Shown piece by piece: positions 1-7,524 of a DNA stretch of 64,000 nucleotides. The stretch lies in the NCBI RefSeq assembly GCF_907164555.1, contig NZ_CAJQZC010000005.1:434001-498000 (forward strand), written 5' to 3'. Made by a program: the position numbers and the translations under genes. The stretch comes from Paraburkholderia saeva. GTDB taxonomy: Bacteria > Pseudomonadota > Gammaproteobacteria > Burkholderiales > Burkholderiaceae. Numbering within the stretch: position 1 is the stretch's first letter; the number at the start of each line of letters is the position of its first letter. A model generated the notes under the pieces. The model was not told the DNA's origin. It ran no database searches and saw only the letters and a program-made list of their open reading frames with translations.

Positions 1-946
1 GCGGCAGCGCGCGAATGCCTGAATAGAGCAGATCGCTGTCTTCGAGTACCTGGTCGTTGAAGTAATCTTCAGCGGGCAGCCCGAGTGCGTGCGCCTTGAT
101 CCGCATGTTGATGTCTTTCGACACCAGCACGACCTGGCGGTCTTCGCGGTCGCGCTGCAACGCGCGCACGACACCGAGGATCTGGTTGTCCGCCTTACCT
201 TGCGGAAGGCCTTCAACCGGCTCGATGTGCGTGAGTTTCGTCTGGAAGTACAGACGCCCGACGGCCTCGCGGCTGCCAAGGCGCGACAGCGAAATGCCTT
301 CCGACATCTCGCCAGCGTTGGCGACGAGCGCGTCGAGCGTGCGGCTCACCTGGCGCGCGTTACGGGCGACTTCCGACATGCCTTTCTTGTGGTTGTCGAG
401 TTCTTCCAACGTCATCATCGGCAGATAGACGTCGTGTTCCTCGAACCGGAACAGGCAGCTCGGATCGTGCATCAGCACATTCGTGTCCAGCACGAAGAGC
501 TTGCGGATTTCAATTTCGCCCGTCTTGCGGCCACGGCTTTTCGCCGTGCCACGCGTGCCCGGCGCAGCTGCGGCGGGTGTAGCGGCGTCCGCCTGCTTGC
601 CCGCGCGGGCAACGACGGGCTGTGCAGCGGGCGCTTCCGGCTCGGTGCGTGCGACCGGCACCGGTTGCAGCAACGCGGCGGTCTGTTTCTGCCGGCGTCC
701 GCGCGCGGGCGCTTCGGCGGCAGGCGTTGCCGGGACGGGGCGCAGCGTCGTGGCGGCGTTGGCCGCATGCGACATCGGCGTCGCGACATTGGCGCGGCCA
801 TAGTCGGCGAGTTGCGCGGCTGTCTGCGCCGGCTCGGCTTCGTGCGCCTGTTTGCGGGCGGATTTTGCCGCCGGGGTGGCTTTCGCCTTGTATTCGTCAG
901 GCGGCAGGAGATTGCCGAGCTTGCTGGGTGCGGTAGGCAAAGGCAT
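1..946 (-). CDS. PhoH family protein, PIN domain plus start of ATPase (3' end outside window)
   Basis: Reading from the ATG at 944-946 leftward gives 315 codons that run off the window edge. Residues 1-145 are an Ala/Pro/Lys-rich linker-like stretch. A PIN domain begins near residue 150 with LDTNVLMHDPS (D154 a likely metal ligand), followed by LEELDNHKKG and the conserved VLVSKDINMRIKA region. PhoH2-type proteins couple a PIN ribonuclease domain to a C-terminal PhoH P-loop ATPase; the ATPase would lie beyond position 1 and cannot be seen. The N-terminal linker is longer than in most relatives I know. It sits downstream of bcp on the same strand with a probable weak terminator between them. 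Family assignment is secure; the cellular role (RNA unwinding and cleavage) is inferred from the family. Confidence 0.85.
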   Translation of the reverse strand, partial: MPLPTAPSKLGNLLPPDEYKAKATPAAKSARKQAHEAEPAQTAAQLADYGRANVATPMSHAANAATTLRPVPATPAAEAPARGRRQKQTAALLQPVPVARTEPEAPAAQPVVARAGKQADAATPAAAAPGTRGTAKSRGRKTGEIEIRKLFVLDTNVLMHDPSCLFRFEEHDVYLPMMTLEELDNHKKGMSEVARNARQVSRTLDALVANAGEMSEGISLSRLGSREAVGRLYFQTKLTHIEPVEGLPQGKADNQILGVVRALQRDREDRQVVLVSKDINMRIKAHALGLPAEDYFNDQVLEDSDLLYSGIRALP

Positions 947-1317
947 GGTTTCCCTCGAAGAAAGCGGGTCACATATCGTGCGTCGCCTGTCGCATCCTGC
1001 CGTGCCCGGGTTGCGCACGCAGTTTGCGTCCGGAGACGCGCTTTGGTCTAGAAATGCCGGTTCGCCTGAGTTTCGATGAGCTCCTTGAGGAAAACGCGTT
1101 GCTGAACGAAAGAGCGGCTTCGCGCAAATAAAAAAGCCGCCGCCCCGGCAAACGGAGCAAGCGGCTCGACTTCGGTCGTCGCGTGGCGCCTCACTTCCTC
1201 TACGGCGGCGGTATCGAAACCGGCGTCAAGGTTGCCGTCGAGGGTGCCATCGAAGGCGGCGCAGCGGCGAAAAGAATGGGATGGACAGTCACTCATTGCA
1301 GCCCAATATAACGCGCC
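947..1317. other. Intergenic region between PhoH-like gene and bcp
   Basis: 371 bases without a convincing gene. A minus-strand 82-codon open frame (1048-1296) shows no family features and includes the terminator-like hairpin, so I do not call it. The stretch carries three copies of the GCGGCTT/AAGCCGC arm between 1113 and 1166, which can form alternative hairpins. Confidence 0.5.
1126..1166 (-). terminator. Probable intrinsic terminator of bcp
   Basis: On the minus strand AGCCGC (1166-1161) pairs with GCGGCT (1140-1135), followed at once by a T-rich run (TTTTTATTT). The loop is about 20 nt and the stem is short, so this is a modest terminator. Confidence 0.4.
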
Positions 1318-1779
1318 TCAAAGGCCTTGTACAGTTTCCAGAATTTCGTCGACATGCCCTGGTACCTTGACGCCACGCCATTCGTGACGCAGCACACCAT
1401 CGCCGTCGATCAGGAACGTCGAACGCTCGATGCCACGTACCTCTTTGCCATACATTTTCTTCAGTTTCATGACGCCGAAGAGCAGGCACAGCGTTTCTTC
1501 GGGATCCGATACCAGAGTAAACGGCAGTTCGAGCTTCGACTTGAAGTTGTCATGGGAGCGCACGCTGTCGCGCGACACGCCGACGATCTCCGCACCGGCC
1601 TTCGTGAACTTCGGATACAGGTCGCGGAACTGCAGGCCTTCGGTCGTGCAGCCCGGCGTGTTGTCCTTCGGATAGAAATACAGCACCACCTTCTTGCCCC
1701 GAAGACTGGACAGCGTGAAATCGCCGCCGGTCGCGGCAGCGGTGAAGTCGGGGACGGGTTGGTCGACTGCGATGGGCAC
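1318..1779 (-). CDS. bcp: Thioredoxin-dependent peroxiredoxin (Bcp/PrxQ)
   Basis: A 153-residue thiol peroxidase that reduces hydrogen and organic peroxides in the cytoplasm. The AhpC/TSA fold is clear: FYPKDNTPGCTTE holds the peroxidatic Cys44, preceded by the Pro and Thr of the active site (P37, T41), and R119-region residues close the pocket. Length matches the family (about 150-156). The second Cys five residues after Cys44 in E. coli Bcp is absent here (Leu49); the only other cysteine is Cys98, which may act as an alpha-3 type resolving cysteine. It follows arnD on the same strand after 143 bp and may be transcribed separately. Confidence 0.93.
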   Translation of the reverse strand: MPIAVDQPVPDFTAAATGGDFTLSSLRGKKVVLYFYPKDNTPGCTTEGLQFRDLYPKFTKAGAEIVGVSRDSVRSHDNFKSKLELPFTLVSDPEETLCLLFGVMKLKKMYGKEVRGIERSTFLIDGDGVLRHEWRGVKVPGHVDEILETVQGL

Positions 1780-1922
1780 GAGGTTCTCCGTTTGTTATTG
1801 GCCGGCGCGCCGCGGTGAAACGGCGGTGCCGGGCCTTGAGCGTCGAGCGGGGAAAAAGCGGATCGCCAAACCGGCGCGGTACGCGGGTTGGCCAGCATGG
1901 TGGCCGGCGAGCGTGACGCGGA

Positions 1923-2819
1923 TCAGTCAGGCTGGACGATCAGTTCGCCGGAGCGGCCAGGAATTTCACCCCACGTCACAGGGTACGATGGCAACGTGCT
2001 GCGGTCCAGCGTGGCGTGGTAGTCGCCCATCGTCGCAAACGTGTAGCCCTGCGCGCGCCAGCCGTCGAGCAGCTGTTCGAACACGGGCGCAAGTTTCTGC
2101 CCCTCGAGTTCCGCATGCAGGGTGAACACATGGTCCCGCGGGTTATTCCCGGTCAGCTTGAGATACCACGCCGCCACGTTGCCGGTATCCACGCCATCGA
2201 CGCCCAGCACTTCGTCGAGTGTTGGCAGTGTGGTTGGCATCTGCACATGCGAGAGCTGTCGGCCGCCCACGACCGGGAAGTACGGCGAATGACCCCGGCC
2301 GTCGGAGGCATACTGCATGCCCCACGCGTCGATCTGCTCGAACGCGTGGCCGTTCATCTGCCAGCCCGCCGCGCCGTGCGTGACGGGCGGTGAACCGAAT
2401 ACTTCGATGAAGCGCGCGTGGCTTTTCTCCATCTCGCCGGCGGTCCATTCGCGCGAACGGGCGCGGACGTTGTCCTGCCAGTACACGTGATCCCACGTAT
2501 GAATGCCGCACTCGAAGCCGGCTTCGTGGATCGCGCGCATTTCGGACGCCGCACGGGCGCCGACGTCGGGGCCCGGCAGCAGCACGCCGTACATCAGCTG
2601 CTTCACGCCGTAATGTTCGACCACCGACGTACGCGATACCTTCTTCAGAAACCCCGGCCGCAGCACACGGCGCATCGCCCAGCCGGTGTGATCGGGCCCG
2701 AGGCTGAAAAGAAACGTCGCGCGCGCCTTGAAGCGGTCGAAAATACGCGCGAGATTCGGCACGCCTTCACGCGTGCCGCGCAACGTGTCGACGTCGATCT
2801 TCAGGACAATACGAGGCAA
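1923..2819 (-). CDS. arnD: ArnD, undecaprenyl-phosphate 4-deoxy-4-formamido-L-arabinose deformylase
   Basis: 298-residue polysaccharide-deacetylase-fold enzyme that removes the formyl group from undecaprenyl-phosphate-Ara4FN on the inner membrane, giving the Ara4N donor used by ArnT. Visible motifs: KIDVDTLRG near the N terminus (metal Asp pair), ECGIHTWDH (metal His), THGAAGW and FTLHAELEG, all typical of ArnD. The frame has no ATG or GTG upstream before an in-frame stop, so the start is most likely TTG at 2817-2819, with a purine-rich AAAAAAAGAG 10-20 nt upstream. It lies 18 bp after the decarboxylase gene at the end of the arn run. Confidence 0.93.
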   Translation of the reverse strand: MPRIVLKIDVDTLRGTREGVPNLARIFDRFKARATFLFSLGPDHTGWAMRRVLRPGFLKKVSRTSVVEHYGVKQLMYGVLLPGPDVGARAASEMRAIHEAGFECGIHTWDHVYWQDNVRARSREWTAGEMEKSHARFIEVFGSPPVTHGAAGWQMNGHAFEQIDAWGMQYASDGRGHSPYFPVVGGRQLSHVQMPTTLPTLDEVLGVDGVDTGNVAAWYLKLTGNNPRDHVFTLHAELEGQKLAPVFEQLLDGWRAQGYTFATMGDYHATLDRSTLPSYPVTWGEIPGRSGELIVQPD

Positions 2820-2837
2820 GGTCGGCTCTTTTTTTGT

Positions 2838-3884
2838 TTACTGCTGCTCGACCAGTGCGCGGGCTTCGCCCACATGCCCGCGATACGCTTCGAAAATCTT
2901 GCGCAGCGCGTCGTCGAACGTGGATTCCGGCTTCCAGCCCAGTTCCTGCATCGTGTTGTCGATCTTCGGCACGCGGTTCTGCACGTCCTGATAGCCCGCG
3001 CCGTAGTACGCACCCGACGACGTCTCGACCAGCTGCACCTTCTTCGCCATGTCCGCGTATTCCGGGAACTCGGCGGCGAGCGCGAGCATCTTGTGCGCAA
3101 GTTCGCGCACCGAGAAGTTGTTCACCGGATTGCCGATGTTGTAGATCTTGCCCGTTGCGACGCCGTTCTTGTTGTCGATGATTTTCATCAGCGCGTCGAT
3201 GCCGTCGTCGATGTCGGTAAACGCGCGCTTTTGCGCACCGCCGTCGACGAGGCTGATGTTCTCGCCGCGCACGATGTGCCCGAGGAACTGCGTGACCACA
3301 CGCGAGCTGCCTTCCTTCGGCGTGTAGATCGAGTCGAGGCCGGGGCCGATCCAGTTGAACGGACGGAACAGCGTGAAGTTCAGGCCTTCCATGCCGTAAC
3401 CCCAGATCACGCGGTCCATCAGCTGCTTCGAGCACGCGTAGATCCAGCGCGGCTTGTTGATCGGGCCGTAGGTGAGGGCGGACTCATCTGGATCGAACTG
3501 CTCGTCCGAACACATGCCATAGACTTCCGACGTCGACGGAAACACGAGGTGCTTGCCGTACTTGACGGCCGAACGCACGATCGGCAGGTTCGCCTCGAAA
3601 TCCAGCTCGAACACGCGTAGTGGCTGCTTGACGTACGTGGCCGGCGTCGCGATTGCAACGAGCGGCAGGATCACGTCGCATTTCTTCACGTGATACTCGA
3701 CCCACTCCTTGTTGATCGTGATGTCGCCTTCGAAGAAGTGCATCCGCTCGTGGTTGACGAGGTCGCCGAGGCGCTCGGTCTGCATGTCCATCCCGAAGAC
3801 TTCCCAGTCGGTCGTTTCGAGAATGCGCTTGGACAGGTGATGGCCGATGAAGCCGTTCACACCCAGAATCAGGACTTTTTTCAT
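2838..3884 (-). CDS. arnA: ArnA decarboxylase half: UDP-glucuronate 4-oxidising decarboxylase
   Basis: 348-residue extended SDR protein starting MKKVLILGVNGFIG, with the Rossmann GxxGxxG (residues 8-14), a catalytic YACSK (Tyr-x-x-x-Lys) and the TSEVYG Ser/Thr region. It corresponds to the C-terminal half of E. coli ArnA, which oxidises and decarboxylates UDP-glucuronic acid to UDP-4-keto-pentose. In enterobacteria this is fused to a formyltransferase; here the two are separate genes overlapping by ATGA (3881-3884). The ATG at 3884 is chosen because the upstream extension has no homology and lies over the neighbour. Translational coupling to the formyltransferase is likely. Confidence 0.93.
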   Translation of the reverse strand: MKKVLILGVNGFIGHHLSKRILETTDWEVFGMDMQTERLGDLVNHERMHFFEGDITINKEWVEYHVKKCDVILPLVAIATPATYVKQPLRVFELDFEANLPIVRSAVKYGKHLVFPSTSEVYGMCSDEQFDPDESALTYGPINKPRWIYACSKQLMDRVIWGYGMEGLNFTLFRPFNWIGPGLDSIYTPKEGSSRVVTQFLGHIVRGENISLVDGGAQKRAFTDIDDGIDALMKIIDNKNGVATGKIYNIGNPVNNFSVRELAHKMLALAAEFPEYADMAKKVQLVETSSGAYYGAGYQDVQNRVPKIDNTMQELGWKPESTFDDALRKIFEAYRGHVGEARALVEQQ

Positions 3885-4819
3885 GAAGGATGGCGGGAAG
3901 AATGAATGAGCTGGGCGAACCCGGCGGGGGTGACGACAGTTTCCTGTCCGTCGCGCTGGTGCCGCAATTCGTGGATGGCGATCGCGCGGCCGTCGCCGCA
4001 TATCGCAAAAACGGCATTATCGCTTACGTGCAGACCCGGCGGCAAATCTGACTGGATTGCGCCCGGACGCGTCAGTCGCGCCCGCGCAACGATAAACCGT
4101 TCATCGCCGATATCGGTGAACGCGCCGGGATAGGGCGGCGCGACCGCGCGGATCAGGTTGTAGACCTGTTGCGCGGGTTTCGTCCAGTCGATACGGCCGT
4201 CTTCCGGCTTGCGTCCGCCGAAGTAGCTGCCACGCGCCAGATCGTTCGGCAGATGCGGCGCCTCGCCGGCGAGGAGCGCCGGCAATACGCGCCAGAGCGT
4301 CTGTTCGGCCGCGACGGTGGTCTTGTCGAACACCTGTGCTGCGGTGTCGTCGGGGAGGATCGGCACGGGCGTCTGCGCGAGGATCGCGCCGGCGTCGGGC
4401 TTCGCGGCCATCTCGTGCAGTGTCGCGCCGGTTTCCGTTTCGCCGTTGAGCACCGCCCAGTTGGTCGGCACGCGACCGCGGTATTTCGGCAGCAGCGAAC
4501 CGTGCATGTTGTACGCGCCGCGGGCGGCCATCGCCAGCAGGTCGACCGGCAGCATGTGCCGGTAGTAGAACGAGAAAATGAAATCCGGGCGCGCGGCACT
4601 CACCGCGGCGCGCAGTTCGGCGCTTTTCGGGTCGGCCGGCGTCACGACCGGAATGCCGTGTTCGGCTGCGACGGAGGCGACGCTGCCGAACCAGATGTTT
4701 TCGGTCGGGCTGTCTTCGTGCGTGACGACGAGCGCGACGTCGACGCCGCGCGCGAGCAGCACCTGCAGGCAGCGCACGCCGACGTTGTGATACGCGAAAA
4801 CGACCGCGCGTGGCTTCAT
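3881..4819 (-). CDS. arnA: ArnA formyltransferase half: UDP-Ara4N N-formyltransferase
   Basis: 312-residue protein starting MKPRAVVFAYHNVGVRCL, as in the N-terminal domain of ArnA. It transfers a formyl group from 10-formyl-tetrahydrofolate to UDP-Ara4N. The catalytic triad region is seen as YNMHGSLLPKYRGR (Asn and His) and ETETGATLHEM followed by KPDAGAI (Asp). A C-terminal Fmt_C-like domain follows (GRIDWTKPAQQVYNLIRA). The start at 4819 overlaps the stop of arnC by ATGA; the open frame continues upstream out of arnC's frame and is not part of the gene. Confidence 0.92.
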   Translation of the reverse strand: MKPRAVVFAYHNVGVRCLQVLLARGVDVALVVTHEDSPTENIWFGSVASVAAEHGIPVVTPADPKSAELRAAVSAARPDFIFSFYYRHMLPVDLLAMAARGAYNMHGSLLPKYRGRVPTNWAVLNGETETGATLHEMAAKPDAGAILAQTPVPILPDDTAAQVFDKTTVAAEQTLWRVLPALLAGEAPHLPNDLARGSYFGGRKPEDGRIDWTKPAQQVYNLIRAVAPPYPGAFTDIGDERFIVARARLTRPGAIQSDLPPGLHVSDNAVFAICGDGRAIAIHELRHQRDGQETVVTPAGFAQLIHSSRHPS

Positions 4820-5868
4820 GGCTGCAGGTCCTGGTCGATGAGCGGCGCGTTCTGCAGGTTCTGCACGCCCTGGACGACTGTCTGACGTGGCGCCTGCGTG
4901 ACGGTCGTGCCGTCGCGCTGTTCGAGGATCGTCTGTACCAGATAGCGCGGCCGCGCGCGCACCTGCTGATAGATGCGTCCGATGTATTCGCCGAGCAGGC
5001 CGAGCGCGAAAATGATCACGCCGAGCAGGAAGAACGTAATGGCGAACAGCGTGAACACACCCTGAACTTCCGCCCCGATGATGAAGCGGCGAATCAGCAG
5101 CAGCACGAAGAGCGCTGCGGATCCGAACGACAGGATCACGCCAATGAACGACAGCCATTGCAGCGGTACGACCGAGAACCCGGTCACGAGATCGAAGTTC
5201 AGCCGGATCAGGCTGTACAGCGAATACTTCGATTCGCCCGCGAAACGCTCTTCGTGCGCGACCTCGATTTCCACCGGGTTCTGCGCGAACGTATATGCGA
5301 GCGCCGGGATGAACGTATTGATCTCGCCGCACCGGTTGATCGTGTCGATTACCTGACGGCTGTAGGCGCGCAGCATGCAGCCCTGGTCGGTCATCTTGAT
5401 GCGCGTGATGCGCTCGCGCAGACGGTTCATCGCGCGCGACGCCTTGCGCCGGAACAGGCTGTCCTGCCGCTGCGTGCGGATCGAACCGACGTAGTCGTAC
5501 CCTTCGCGCATCTTCGAGACGAGTTTGGCAATTTCCTCGGGCGGATTCTGCAGGTCGGCGTCGAGCGTGAGCACGATCTCGCCGCGCGACTGCTCGAAGC
5601 CGGCGAGAATCGCCATGTGCTGGCCGAAGTTGCCGTTCAGCAGGATTACGCGCGTCACGTCCGGCCGGGCGCGAAACTGTCCGGCGAGGATGGCGGCGGA
5701 TTTGTCGCGGCTACCGTCGTTGATGAAGATCACTTCATAGGTCGTGCCCAGCACGTCGAGCGCCGGATACAGACGTTCGAATAGGGCCGCGAGGCCCTGT
5801 TCCTCGTTGTACACCGGAATGATGATCGAGACTTCCGGCACGACGGAGTGATGTTCCGTTTGACTCAT
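4816..5868 (-). CDS. arnC: ArnC, undecaprenyl-phosphate Ara4FN transferase
   Basis: 350-residue GT2 glycosyltransferase that moves Ara4FN from UDP to undecaprenyl phosphate at the inner face of the inner membrane. It has the GT-A start SIIIPVYNEEQGL, the FINDGSRD motif, LDADLQNPP (DxD-like metal site) and two C-terminal membrane segments (about residues 233-257 and 268-292) joined by a basic loop, as in ArnC/PmrF and DPM1-like proteins. The last 45 residues are a Gln-rich hydrophilic tail. It begins 6 bp after arnB ends and overlaps the formyltransferase by 4 bp, so the three are surely co-transcribed. Confidence 0.94.
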   Translation of the reverse strand: MSQTEHHSVVPEVSIIIPVYNEEQGLAALFERLYPALDVLGTTYEVIFINDGSRDKSAAILAGQFRARPDVTRVILLNGNFGQHMAILAGFEQSRGEIVLTLDADLQNPPEEIAKLVSKMREGYDYVGSIRTQRQDSLFRRKASRAMNRLRERITRIKMTDQGCMLRAYSRQVIDTINRCGEINTFIPALAYTFAQNPVEIEVAHEERFAGESKYSLYSLIRLNFDLVTGFSVVPLQWLSFIGVILSFGSAALFVLLLIRRFIIGAEVQGVFTLFAITFFLLGVIIFALGLLGEYIGRIYQQVRARPRYLVQTILEQRDGTTVTQAPRQTVVQGVQNLQNAPLIDQDLQP

Positions 5869-5874
5869 TTCCGC

Positions 5875-7026
5875 TTATTTTCCGTATTGTTCGCAAATTT
5901 CATTGACCGCGCGGCACACACGCGTCACGTCGTCTTCGCTCATCTGCGTGAAGAGCGGCAGCGTGACCGTGGTCGCGCCGAAGCGCTCCGCGTGCGGGAA
6001 CATGCCTTCCTTGAAGCCGAGCGCGCGATACAGCGAAAACAGGTGAATCGCCGGGTAATGCACGCCCGAGCCGATCCCGCGCTCCTTCAGTTGCGCCATG
6101 AAGCCTGCGCGGTCGAGCGACAGCTTTTCCAGCGGCAGCGTGATCTGGAACATGTGCCAGTTGCTGTTTTCGAAGTCCGCAAGCGGCAGGCCCACGCCGA
6201 GCCCGACTCCCGCGCCACCTTCGAAGCCGGCGAAATACGCCCGTGCGAGTTTTTTGCGCTGTGCGGTAAACCGTTCGATGTGCGGCAACTGGCCCAGACC
6301 GACGCGCGCCGCGACGTCCGTCAGATTGTATTTTCCACCCAGCACGTCGCAGTCCATGCCGTCGAAGCCGGTTCGTGTGATGCCCTGCAGGCGGTATTTC
6401 TGCGCGAGGATCGCTTCGTCCTCGTTGTTGAGCACGAGCGCGCCGCCTTCGATCGACGTCAGGTTCTTGTTCGCGTGGAAGCTGAACGACACGATATCGC
6501 CGAGCTTGCCGATGCGCTCGCCGTTCCAGGTCGAACCGAACGCCTGCGCCGCATCTTCGATCACGCGCAGTTTGTGCGCGCGGGCGATGTCGTACAGGCG
6601 GTCCATGTTGACCGGCAGACCGGACAGATACACCGGAATGATCGCCTTCGTGCGCGGCGTAATCGCTTTTTCGAGCAGATCGAGGTCGATATTGCGCGTT
6701 GTCGGGTCGATATCGGCGAAAACGGGCGTCGCGCCCGTTTCGAGGATCACGTTGCTCGTCGAGACCCATGACGCGGGCGTCGTGATGACTTCGTCGCCTG
6801 CCTTCACGCCCGCGATGCGCAGGCCGATTTCGAGCGTCGCCGTGCCGGAATTGAACGTACGGACCGGGCGCCCGCCGCAGAATGCCGACAGCGCCGCCTC
6901 GAACTGCTGGTTCTGCGGCCCGGTCGTGATCCAGCCGGAGCGCAGCACGTCGGCGACGCCCTGAATCGTCTCTTCATCGATTTCCGGACGGACAAACGGT
7001 AAAAACGGGACGGATGACTCGGTCAT
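5875..7026 (-). CDS. arnB: ArnB, UDP-4-amino-4-deoxy-L-arabinose aminotransferase
   Basis: 383-residue PLP enzyme of the DegT/DnrJ/EryC1 family that aminates UDP-4-keto-pentose using glutamate to give UDP-Ara4N. Evidence: LRSGWITTGPQ at the substrate entry, NSGTATLEIGL (phosphate binding), VIEDAAQAFGS (Asp contacting the PLP ring nitrogen), and FSFHANKNLTSIEGG with the Schiff-base Lys at about 187. Length equals E. coli ArnB. The gene order SMR - arnB - arnC - arnA(F) - arnA(D) - arnD follows the transcription direction. Confidence 0.95.
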   Translation of the reverse strand: MTESSVPFLPFVRPEIDEETIQGVADVLRSGWITTGPQNQQFEAALSAFCGGRPVRTFNSGTATLEIGLRIAGVKAGDEVITTPASWVSTSNVILETGATPVFADIDPTTRNIDLDLLEKAITPRTKAIIPVYLSGLPVNMDRLYDIARAHKLRVIEDAAQAFGSTWNGERIGKLGDIVSFSFHANKNLTSIEGGALVLNNEDEAILAQKYRLQGITRTGFDGMDCDVLGGKYNLTDVAARVGLGQLPHIERFTAQRKKLARAYFAGFEGGAGVGLGVGLPLADFENSNWHMFQITLPLEKLSLDRAGFMAQLKERGIGSGVHYPAIHLFSLYRALGFKEGMFPHAERFGATTVTLPLFTQMSEDDVTRVCRAVNEICEQYGK

Positions 7027-7118
7027 GAATGCAGTGCTCTATAAAAGGTGTGCAGTTTCGCGCTTTGGCGGCTGGATCGTGGCCAGCCTTTTGCGTCATG
7101 GGCGCCGTGCCGTTCCGG

Positions 7119-7490
7119 CTAGCTTCGCGCCAGCACGACAACGCCAACGAGAATGATGCCGATGCCGACCATCTTCTGGACCGACATGATTTCGCCGAAC
7201 AGATACCAGGCTGCGAACGCGTTGACGACGTACCCGAGCGAGAGCATCGGATAGGCGATCGATACGTCCACCCGCGACAGCCCGACCACCCAGACCGCGA
7301 CGCTGATCACGTAACAGGCGAGGCCGCCGATGATGGGTGGCTGCGTCGCCAGTCGCCAGGCGACAGGAATGATGTTCGCACGGGTGAATTCAAAGTGTCC
7401 AACGGCATTCGTGCCTGCCTTCAGCAGCAGCTGGGCGCCTGCGTTCAGCGAAACGCCCGCGAGGATACAGAAAAGGGAAATAGGGTTCAT
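7119..7490 (-). CDS. Small multidrug resistance/EamA-type transporter, probable Ara4N-lipid flippase (ArnE/ArnF-like)
   Basis: 123-residue protein with four predicted membrane helices, starting MNPISLFCILAGVSLNAGAQ. The Gln-Leu-Leu-Leu-Lys segment of helix 1 and the YPMLSLGYVVNAF segment resemble ArnE/ArnF and SMR proteins. In E. coli, ArnE and ArnF together are proposed to flip undecaprenyl-phosphate-Ara4N to the periplasm. Here only one such gene is present, between arnT (35 bp upstream) and arnB (92 bp downstream), so a homodimer would have to do the job. The ATG at 7490 is preferred to an earlier start because the extra 24 residues are polar and unlike the family. Flippase role is inference from position. 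Confidence 0.8.
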   Translation of the reverse strand: MNPISLFCILAGVSLNAGAQLLLKAGTNAVGHFEFTRANIIPVAWRLATQPPIIGGLACYVISVAVWVVGLSRVDVSIAYPMLSLGYVVNAFAAWYLFGEIMSVQKMVGIGIILVGVVVLARS

Positions 7491-7524
7491 CTGCGAAAAG
7501 CGGTCCCGTGGTTGATATGTGGGG

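Noticed and set aside
1048..1296. 82-codon minus-strand frame between PhoH-like gene and bcp
   Set aside because: No similarity, no ribosome site, and its 3' part lies in the terminator hairpin.
2418..3620. 400-codon plus-strand frame opposite arnD and arnA
   Set aside because: Crosses two well-supported genes on the other strand and has no recognisable domain.
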